A stretch of 8,473 bases of DNA, from assembly GCA_964533425.1 (NCBI GenBank), contig CAZHJG010000034.1, forward strand, positions 1 through 8,473, given 5' to 3'. The notes under the pieces were generated by a model. That model ran no database searches. It had not been told where the DNA came from and saw only the letters and a list, made by a program, of their open reading frames with translations. The position numbers were made by a program, and so were the translations under genes. This document shows positions 1-4,191 of the stretch, in pieces. This DNA comes from CAZHJG01 sp964533425. GTDB lineage: Bacteria > Patescibacteriota > Saccharimonadia > Saccharimonadales > UBA4665. The stretch's first letter is position 1. Every line of letters begins with the position of its first letter.

Positions 1-481
1 CCACACCTTGCGCGGCACATTCCGCAATGTGCCCTACTGAATCGTCAATCAAGGCTATAGCACCGAGCTCCTGACAAACATCGACTTTTTTGACAGGACT
101 TTCTACAGCCGGTGCGTAACCTATTAATTTAACACTTGTTAAAACCCCTTCAAGATAATTGTCCAGCCAGCGCCTCGTATGCACCTCAAATTGAGGGTGC
201 CTCGCAGTAACAGCCACCAACTCAAAACGCTCTGCAAGCGCGTGTACCGACTCTATAGCCCGCTCTAGTGGTTGAATATGATCGTGATTAGAACCGTTGA
301 AGTCGTAAACACGAGGCAATGATTCCTCAAGGGTCACATTCATGATCTGTTCAAAAGCGTAACAAAAGAAGTCTTCGCGTTGTAATACAGTTGAGTGACG
401 CTGCTTATCATACTCGATAAAATGATCAACAAACGGAAATAGAACTTCATCCACATCGAGGGCAATAACCTCTTTGCTCAT
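1..481 (-). CDS. HAD-superfamily hydrolase, 5'(3')-deoxyribonucleotidase-like (partial, 3' end outside window)
   Basis: An open frame runs from an ATG at 481 to the window edge, giving 160 residues with no stop. Seen: HAD motif I near the N-terminus (LDVDEV, with Asp9 as expected nucleophile and Asp11 as acid/base), motif II Thr92 in LVAVTARH, a Lys at 131-132 for motif III, and motif IV as IDDS (Asp146-147). The small helical cap between motifs I and II and the overall order resemble the NT5C/YorS type of nucleotidase, which dephosphorylates (deoxy)nucleoside monophosphates in the cytoplasm. Substrate is inference; other small HAD phosphatases share these motifs. Perhaps 20-40 C-terminal residues are missing. 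There is no Shine-Dalgarno. A TATAAT box ends six bases before the ATG, which suggests a leaderless transcript. The gene lies 41 bp downstream of thrS on the same strand, so read-through from thrS is also possible. Confidence 0.75.
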   Translation of the reverse strand, partial: MSKEVIALDVDEVLFPFVDHFIEYDKQRHSTVLQREDFFCYAFEQIMNVTLEESLPRVYDFNGSNHDHIQPLERAIESVHALAERFELVAVTARHPQFEVHTRRWLDNYLEGVLTSVKLIGYAPAVESPVKKVDVCQELGAIALIDDSVGHIAECAAQGV

Positions 482-487
482 GAAAAA

Positions 488-496
488 ATTATAGCA
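488..496 (-). promoter_or_regulatory. Extended -10 promoter for the HAD gene (leaderless type)
   Basis: On the minus strand TGC-TATAAT is a perfect extended -10 box. It ends six bases before the ATG at 481, so transcription would start at or next to the start codon. I see no convincing -35, which is normal for extended -10 promoters, and no ribosome binding site. Confidence 0.5.
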
Positions 497-522
497 GCTT
501 CGAGCAATACAGCCTTAAGCGT

Positions 523-2382
523 CTAGCCTTGCAGAGAAGTCTTTTGCGTCCGCGCCTTGGATTCGTGTGCCACCGTCTTCAAAAACTGCTCAATACCGAT
601 TGGTTGATCATCGTCCTGTACTGCCATATCCTTTCGGATGCGTGGCACCACTTCCCCGCCGCTGATTTCCTTCTCCCCGATCACGACAGTGTAGGGGACT
701 TTCCAGAGCTCCGCTGTCCGGATTTTCTTGCCCACCGATTCATTCGAGTTATCAATCTCCAGCCGCAGCCCCAGCTCCTTAGCCTGAGCCAGCACTCCCT
801 CGGCAAACGCCACCGTCGATTCCTCCTGATTCACCGTAATCAGCCGAATCTGCTCCGGCGCCAGCCACACCGGAAACCGCCCGGCCGTGTGCTCGATATA
901 CACCGACAAAAACCGCTCAATCGAACCCAACAGCGCGCAGTGGATCATCACCGGCCGCTGCCGCGAATCATCCTCGCCGATATACTCCAGCCCAAATCGC
1001 TCCGGCATCACAAAGTCCAGCTGCACCGTCGCCACTTGGTGCTCCCGCCCGATGGCATCCTGAGCCATAAAGTCGATCTTCGGCCCATAGAACGCCGCCT
1101 CGCCATCCTGCTCAAAGTATTCCAGCTTATTCGCCACCACCGCATTCTTAAGCTGCTCCTGAGCGCTCTGCCACAATTTCTCATCGCCCAGATAAGCATC
1201 GCTCTCGTCCCGGTAGCTCAGCCGCACATGCAGAGCCATCCCCAGCGTGCCATACAGCTCATTAGCCGCCGCCAGTAAATTATTAATCTCGCCTTCGATC
1301 TGATCATGCCGCACAAACGCATGGCTGTCATCTTGCGTAATCGAGCGCACGCGGCTCAAACCACCCAGCTCACCGGTCTTCTCATCCCGATAGACGGTGG
1401 TCGTCTCCACATAACGAATCGGCAAATCCCGATAACTGCGTGGCTGCGACGCGTAGATCCGTGTGTGGTGCGGACAGTTCATCGGCTTCAGCACCAGCTC
1501 ATCACTCGTCTCCTGACTCTTCACCAAAAACAGCTCATCACCAAACTTGGCCCAGTGCCCCGAAGTCTCATACAGATCCTTCTTGGTCATATGCGGTACC
1601 CATACCTTCTGGAAACCATTGCGTTCCCGAAGCTGATTAGAAAAGGCTGCTATTTCTTCCCTAAGCACCGTGCCTCGCGGCGTAAACATCGGCAAGCCCG
1701 ACCCAACCATGTCAGAGAACACGAACAGATCCAGCTCCTGTCCGAGCTTCCGATGATCTCGCTTACGCGCCTCTTCCAACATCTCCAAATGCTTTTTCAG
1801 CTCATCTTCACTGGCAAAGGCTAACCCATACAAGCGCTGCATCTGCGCATTCTTCTCGTTCCCGCGCCAGTACGCCCCAGCCACGCGCATTAACTTAAAG
1901 GCGCCCACGTTGCCCGTCGACTCTACATGAGGCCCACGGCACAGGTCAGTAAAGTCACCATTCTTATAAAAAGACACGCTTTCGACGGCTGCATCACCTT
2001 CGGCGATCGTCCCCAGCTCATCGGCGCTCAAGTCTTTGGCAACAGTCGTGCCAGCCCGCTTGAGGTCATTCAGCAGCTCTTCCTTATACGGCTGTTTCGC
2101 TTCTTGAGCCCAGGTAATTGCTTCATCGATTGATTTCTCAAAGCGCTCAAACGGCTGGTCGGCCTCTATAACTTTGCGCATTTCGTCTTCAATCTTGCCA
2201 AAGTCTTCTTCCGAAAGCTTGGTCTCGCCAAGATCAACATCATAATAAAAGCCGTTTTCGACGACCGGTCCTACCCCAAACTTCACCTCTGGCCAGAGGT
2301 GTTGAATGGCTGTGGCCATAATGTGCGCCAAAGAGTGACGCATGGCATGTAACTGATCCTGATTGGCAGTTTTCTCACTCAT
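523..2382 (-). CDS. thrS: Threonyl-tRNA synthetase, lacking the N-terminal TGS domain
   Basis: Class II aminoacyl-tRNA synthetase, 619 residues, charging tRNA-Thr in the cytoplasm. Domain order: editing domain (about 1-210) with the HxxxH pair His16/His20 and Cys148/His152 (CRGPH); catalytic core (about 215-505) with MNCPHH, motif 2 YRDE at 331-334 and motif 3 GSIERF at 486-491; anticodon-binding domain (about 510-605) ending in IGIEQFL. The three expected zinc ligands are present as Cys303, His354 and His481. The TGS domain of roughly 60 residues that starts most bacterial ThrRS is absent: the protein begins 15 residues before the first editing histidine. The start is secure because AAGGAG lies six bases upstream. 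A Cys replaces the usual Arg just after the zinc-ligand His481 (IHCALLGS). Expression is probably controlled by the T-box leader at 2499-2673. Confidence 0.97.
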   Translation of the reverse strand: MSEKTANQDQLHAMRHSLAHIMATAIQHLWPEVKFGVGPVVENGFYYDVDLGETKLSEEDFGKIEDEMRKVIEADQPFERFEKSIDEAITWAQEAKQPYKEELLNDLKRAGTTVAKDLSADELGTIAEGDAAVESVSFYKNGDFTDLCRGPHVESTGNVGAFKLMRVAGAYWRGNEKNAQMQRLYGLAFASEDELKKHLEMLEEARKRDHRKLGQELDLFVFSDMVGSGLPMFTPRGTVLREEIAAFSNQLRERNGFQKVWVPHMTKKDLYETSGHWAKFGDELFLVKSQETSDELVLKPMNCPHHTRIYASQPRSYRDLPIRYVETTTVYRDEKTGELGGLSRVRSITQDDSHAFVRHDQIEGEINNLLAAANELYGTLGMALHVRLSYRDESDAYLGDEKLWQSAQEQLKNAVVANKLEYFEQDGEAAFYGPKIDFMAQDAIGREHQVATVQLDFVMPERFGLEYIGEDDSRQRPVMIHCALLGSIERFLSVYIEHTAGRFPVWLAPEQIRLITVNQEESTVAFAEGVLAQAKELGLRLEIDNSNESVGKKIRTAELWKVPYTVVIGEKEISGGEVVPRIRKDMAVQDDDQPIGIEQFLKTVAHESKARTQKTSLQG

Positions 2383-2388
2383 CTTTGA

Positions 2389-2394
2389 CTCCTT
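2389..2394 (-). promoter_or_regulatory. Shine-Dalgarno of thrS
   Basis: AAGGAG on the minus strand, with six bases to the ATG at 2382. It fixes the thrS start and shows that this organism uses SD-led initiation for some genes. Its first base is also the outermost base of the inverted repeat just upstream. Confidence 0.85.
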
Positions 2395-2469
2395 GTCATC
2401 CTGAACTTATTTCAGGATCTAAGCGAGCTCATTTTACCGTTTGGATCCTGAAATAAGTTCAGGATGACA
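2394..2469 (-). repeat. REPIN-like perfect inverted repeat in the thrS leader
   Basis: Arms 2394-2419 and 2444-2469 are perfect reverse complements over 26 bp, with a 24-bp spacer. Each arm is itself a hairpin (ATCCTGAA, loop CTTAT, TTCAGGAT), so the element is two small palindromes in opposite orientation, the architecture of REP doublets (REPINs). The motif 'cctgaa...ttcagg' followed by 'atgaca' resembles widely dispersed bacterial REP-type sequences; that resemblance is from memory and not verified. It sits between the T-box terminator and the Shine-Dalgarno, so read-through thrS mRNA would carry a very stable stem directly against the ribosome binding site. Confidence 0.85.
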
Positions 2470-2493
2470 TTGCTCGGGCATGTGAGGCTCATT

Positions 2494-2545
2494 AATATAA
2501 AAAGACACCTGATTAGTACCTACTACGGTATGTAATCAAGCGTCT
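2494..2545 (-). terminator. Intrinsic terminator (attenuator) of the thrS leader
   Basis: 5' arm 2527-2545 and 3' arm 2503-2520 form about 17 pairs with a few G-U pairs and one small bulge, loop 2521-2526. A run of five U (2499-2503) and further A/U bases follow. It lies about 110 bp upstream of the thrS start, so it is an attenuator rather than an end-of-gene terminator. Confidence 0.85.
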
Positions 2546-2673
2546 CGGTCCTCCAAAGCTTTACGCGAAGGAGGAGGTTCCACCTCGACTTTTACTCTTA
2601 TAACTACCTGTTTCGCCGGCCGTTATCACACCTACGGAGCTCAGTGGTTGGTGAATCCACCTGCTAACGCTCA
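2499..2673 (-). promoter_or_regulatory. T-box riboswitch leader of thrS
   Basis: A minus-strand leader between a promoter (2679-2708) and thrS. Antiterminator (2542-2589): GUC-GA-GG pairs with CC-GA-GAC (2583-2589 with 2542-2548, tandem G-A in the middle), then a 7-nt bulge UGGAACC (2576-2582), then UCCUCC/GGAGGA (2570-2575 with 2549-2554) closed by a 15-nt loop. This matches the T-box antiterminator, whose bulge is UGGNACC. The 3' strand of the antiterminator shares 2542-2545 with the 5' arm of a strong terminator, so the two folds exclude each other. In T-boxes the UGGN bases pair with the free 3' end of uncharged tRNA. I could not fold Stem I or fix the specifier. Candidate Thr codons are ACC/ACU at 2648-2643 and ACA at 2611-2609. 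The upstream portion is short (about 80 nt), so Stem I would be reduced. Confidence 0.82.
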
Positions 2674-2678
2674 ATTTC

Positions 2679-2708
2679 AGTATAGCAAAGGGGCTAGCAC
2701 ACTGTAAA
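2679..2708 (-). promoter_or_regulatory. Promoter of the thrS leader
   Basis: Minus strand: -35 TTTACA (2703-2708), 18-bp spacer, -10 TATACT (2679-2684) preceded by TGC, so an extended -10. The predicted start near 2673 gives a leader of about 290 nt before the thrS ATG. Confidence 0.7.
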
Positions 2709-2820
2709 ACGACGTCGGAAAATATTAGCAGCTCGGATTTTTCATTTTAACGCCATATGTGAGTTCAGGCCGAAATAGTTTTCCCCATGTGAAAATGTAG
2801 GAATTACAGCATAAATAGGC

Positions 2821-2849
2821 TAGCCATATAGTACTAACCTTGCTATGAT
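2821..2849 (+). promoter_or_regulatory. Candidate promoter for a small RNA
   Basis: -10 TATGAT (2844-2849) preceded by TGC, with TAGCCA (2821-2826) at 17-bp spacing as a weak -35. The predicted start is near 2856. The box resembles the extended -10 sites of thrS and the HAD gene. Confidence 0.4.
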
Positions 2850-2855
2850 ACTTCT

Positions 2856-2946
2856 CACAGGTGAAGTTTTGACGAGAATGTTTTACCCTCGCCAAAACGA
2901 GTCGAAAGGGTTTGAATGGCATGCGAGACCACTCAAGCCCTTTTTT
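2856..2946 (+). ncRNA. Candidate structured small RNA, about 90 nt
   Basis: Between an extended -10 promoter and a strong terminator there is no credible reading frame but clear RNA structure. A small stem CUUC/GAAG spans 2851-2866. A larger stem pairs 2866-2876 with 2888-2898, with 10 of 11 positions matched (one A-C mismatch) and an 11-nt loop. The terminator hairpin follows at 2906-2942. I do not recognise it: it lacks the conserved sequences of SRP RNA, RNase P RNA, tmRNA or 6S RNA. It is divergent from the thrS leader. It could be a trans-acting sRNA or the leader of a lost gene. Confidence 0.4.
2906..2946 (+). terminator. Intrinsic terminator after the candidate small RNA
   Basis: Arms 2906-2919 and 2929-2942 pair at 13 of 14 positions (one G-U, one mismatch) around a 9-nt loop, followed by six T (2941-2946). 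It is strongly oriented to the plus strand. Confidence 0.8.
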
Positions 2947-2961
2947 CATGTTTGAAAACGT

Positions 2962-3050
2962 TGGGGGGCAAGAAGTAAGGGTAAGCGCAACGGTCCTTGC
3001 CTCTTACTTCTTGCTTCCTCCTACCCCCCATAAGCTTGCGCAAGAAGTAA
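2962..3050. repeat. Inverted repeat with CAAGAAGTAA words
   Basis: TGGGGGG-CAAGAAGTAAG (2962-2979) pairs with CTTACTTCTTG (3003-3013) and CCCCCCA (3024-3030), with a 10-nt pyrimidine-rich bulge at 3014-3023. A third copy, CAAGAAGTAA, follows in direct orientation at 3041-3050, just before tRNA-Val. Function is unknown. Confidence 0.7.
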
Positions 3051-3074
3051 AACTGGGGTAATTTAGATGGGTAT

Positions 3075-3089
3075 CCTCGTTAAACGAGG
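3075..3089 (+). other. Leader hairpin invading the tRNA-Val 5' end
   Basis: CCTCGT-TAA-ACGAGG is a perfect 6-bp stem whose last two bases (3088-3089) are the first two bases of tRNA-Val. It would compete with acceptor-stem pairing in the precursor. tRNA-Gly in this window has a similar arrangement. Confidence 0.55.
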
Positions 3090-3164
3090 GCGATTAGCTC
3101 ATTTGGCTAGAGCGCCACATTGACGTTGTGGAGGTGAGAGGTTCGAATCCTCTATCGCCCACCA
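3088..3164 (+). tRNA. tRNA-Val(GAC), CCA encoded
   Basis: Complete cloverleaf. The acceptor stem GGGCGAT/ATCGCCC is a perfect 7 bp. The anticodon stem is CCACA/TGTGG with loop TTGACGT, so the anticodon is GAC (Val, codons GUC/GUU). The T arm is AGAGG/CCTCT with loop TTCGAAT. The discriminator is A (3161), followed by encoded CCA (3162-3164). It is the only tRNA on the plus strand here. Confidence 0.97.
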
Positions 3165-3183
3165 GCTTTTGCGTAGCAAAAGC
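3165..3183 (+). repeat. Hairpin directly after tRNA-Val
   Basis: GCTTTTGC-GTA-GCAAAAGC, a perfect 8-bp stem starting at the base after the tRNA CCA. It has no proper U-run, so it may act in 3' processing or termination. The same 8-bp arms with a different loop lie at 8239-8257 beside tRNA-Gly, and a near copy follows tRNA-Thr at 8380-8397. Confidence 0.7.
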
Positions 3184-3329
3184 CTTTATCAGTTAGCAAT
3201 TGACCGTTAGCCATACATTATCGATTAGCTGTTAGCCATGATGCGACTTAATCGCTGCAGGCTACTGGTTACTGTATGGGGTCATCGCTAATAGCTAATA
3301 GCCAATTGCTTTTCACCAAAGTGAAAAGC
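3184..3329. repeat. Low-complexity inverted-repeat region rich in TTAGC/GCTAA words
   Basis: No gene. The left half repeats GTTAGC and GTTAGCCAT; the right half has GCTAATAGCTAATAGCC in the opposite orientation. Clear inverted pairs are AGCAATTG (3195-3202) with CAATTGCT (3303-3310) and CCATAC (3211-3216) with GTATGG (3274-3279). It ends with a perfect 9-bp hairpin, GCTTTTCAC-CAAA-GTGAAAAGC (3308-3329). The interval 3330-3369 shows nothing further. Confidence 0.6.
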
Positions 3330-3369
3330 GCCACCTCTGTTATAAGCACTAGCGCTTTAGGTTAAAGTA

Positions 3370-3398
3370 TTGACTAGTATGCTTTTATTGCCTATACT
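3370..3398 (+). promoter_or_regulatory. Strong sigma-70-type promoter
   Basis: -35 TTGACT (3370-3375), exactly 17-bp spacer, -10 TATACT (3393-3398). The predicted start is near 3405. It is the best promoter match on the plus strand and drives the short unit that ends at the 3568-3598 terminator. Confidence 0.75.
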
Positions 3399-3425
3399 GA
3401 TTCGGTTAAACGAGGAAGTTTTGTT

Positions 3426-3542
3426 ATCCGTAACAAAAGCGCGTTAGACGGCTTTAAGTTATTCTATGAGGAACTGATTTCTGCCAAACCTCAGAATAAC
3501 CGCATTCGCAGACTCCGCACCTCTACTCCTACTGCCAAGTAA
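3426..3542 (+). CDS. Candidate 38-codon small gene without a standard start (or structured RNA)
   Basis: Between a strong promoter and a strong terminator, one frame is open and ends at TAA (3540-3542). It encodes a basic peptide (RNKSALDGFKLFYEEL..., Arg-rich tail). A GAGGAAG Shine-Dalgarno-like sequence sits seven bases before the codon ATC at 3426; no ATG, GTG or TTG occurs in frame back to the stop within the promoter. ATC starts are very rare. Competing reading: the transcript is a non-coding RNA. The ATC overlaps a perfect 8-bp hairpin with a UCCG (UNCG-type) loop (3419-3438), and a 12-bp stem with a 2-nt bulge (3458-3471 with 3489-3500) lies inside the frame. I recognise no family. Promoter and terminator argue that something is expressed. 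Confidence 0.35.
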   Translation: MRNKSALDGFKLFYEELISAKPQNNRIRRLRTSTPTAK

Positions 3543-3567
3543 GGCACGGGCGTATGGGTCGCAAAAT

Positions 3568-3598
3568 ACCCAGGAATCTCTACGTTCCTGGGTTTTTT
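3568..3598 (+). terminator. Intrinsic terminator of the short unit
   Basis: ACCCAGGAA (3568-3576) and TTCCTGGGT (3585-3593) form a perfect 9-bp stem with an 8-nt loop and six T (3593-3598). Located 26 bp after the TAA of the candidate small gene and about 80 bp before nrdR. The interval 3599-3676 holds no clear signal. Confidence 0.9.
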
Positions 3599-3676
3599 AG
3601 TTTCTAGGTGGTTTTCCCCTATTTTTGGGTCACCTTTCCACTGGCTTTTTCTTCAGCCATATGACAATATGTTGAC

Positions 3677-4090
3677 ATGGTTTGTGTACATTGTGGCAGC
3701 AAAACAAGCGTGGTGAATTCCCGCTCGCAGCGACGGTTGAATCAAGTGTGGCGGCGCCGGAAGTGTTTGAGTTGTGGCGCCATCTTTACCACCGAAGAAA
3801 GTGCGCAGCATGGCAACTCCTGGGCTGTTCGCACCTCTAATGGAACGCTTACGCCCTTCTCGAGGGACAAGTTGTTTGTCAGCCTGTATAAGAGCTTAGG
3901 ACACCGTCAGGACGCAGTGAAGACCGCAGCGGCGCTGACAGACACGGTTATGAGCAAATTGGCGCTTCCAGCGCAGCAGGGAGCCCTTTCTAGCGCTTTT
4001 ATGGCTAAAACCGCACAGGTAGCTTTAAATCGCTTTGATAAGGCTGCTAGCGTGCATTATGCGGCGTTTCACGGCAAGGGTAGTTTGTAG
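3677..4090 (+). CDS. nrdR: NrdR-family transcriptional regulator (zinc ribbon + ATP-cone), short form
   Basis: 137 residues. Known role of the family: a nucleotide-sensing repressor of ribonucleotide reductase genes that binds paired NrdR boxes. Seen: N-terminal zinc ribbon with Cys3/Cys6 and Cys30/Cys33 and the basic WRRRKC stretch followed by FTTEES; ATP-cone from about 48, with GTLTPFSRDKL and a C-terminal region (DKAASVHYAAFHG) matching the usual end of the cone. It stops shortly after that, so it lacks roughly 10-20 C-terminal residues compared with typical ~150-residue NrdR. No Shine-Dalgarno is visible before the ATG at 3677, so leaderless or weak initiation is likely; I found no convincing promoter or NrdR box. 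No nrd genes lie nearby. Its stop codon lies inside a repeated GTTTGTAG word. Confidence 0.85.
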   Translation: MVCVHCGSKTSVVNSRSQRRLNQVWRRRKCLSCGAIFTTEESAQHGNSWAVRTSNGTLTPFSRDKLFVSLYKSLGHRQDAVKTAAALTDTVMSKLALPAQQGALSSAFMAKTAQVALNRFDKAASVHYAAFHGKGSL

Positions 4091-4191
4091 TTTATGGTTT
4101 GTAGTTTGTAGAGACTGTTTGAGCTGTGATATGGGTTGCTGATGGCCTTGACCTCTTGCCGACTCTAAAAACTACTAACTACAAACCCATA
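4083..4191. repeat. GTTTGTAG repeats and inverted repeat between convergent genes
   Basis: GTTTGTAG occurs three times on the plus strand (4083-4090, 4097-4104, 4104-4111). In inverted orientation TATGGGTTTGTAGTT lies at 4191-4177 on the minus strand. The arms 4093-4111 and 4172-4191 pair with one bulge and one mismatch. The first copy supplies the stop codon of nrdR (4088-4090) and the inverted arm supplies the stop of the GT2 gene (4179-4181). No U-run follows, so it is not a classical terminator, though it may separate the two convergent transcripts. Confidence 0.7.

Noticed and set aside
529..2133. Several plus-strand frames opposite thrS (up to 249 codons)
   Set aside because: They are antisense shadows of a GC-biased real gene, with His/Arg/Leu-rich translations and no start signals.
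2499..2673. 5S rRNA, SRP RNA, RNase P RNA or tmRNA in the thrS leader
   Set aside because: None of the conserved signatures of these RNAs is present, while the antiterminator/terminator pair fits a T-box.
2725..2949. Minus-strand open frame of 74 codons between thrS leader and tRNA-Val
   Set aside because: Its start lies in the plus-strand terminator, no Shine-Dalgarno is seen, composition is not protein-like, and it overlaps the candidate small RNA.
2878..2958. Plus-strand 26-codon frame starting ATG at 2878
   Set aside because: It runs through the loop of one stem, the whole terminator hairpin and its T-run, so it is better explained as RNA structure.
2962..3329. CRISPR array
   Set aside because: Repeats are short, imperfect, inverted and irregularly spaced; no spacer-repeat periodicity and no cas genes.
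3380..3448. 22-codon frame (MLLLPILIRL...) starting ATG at 3379 in the short unit
   Set aside because: The ATG lies inside the promoter spacer, upstream of the predicted transcript start, with no Shine-Dalgarno.
3600..3676. NrdR box (autoregulation) before nrdR
   Set aside because: The A/T-rich palindrome-like bits (CATATG, AATATG) do not match the paired 16-bp NrdR box pattern.
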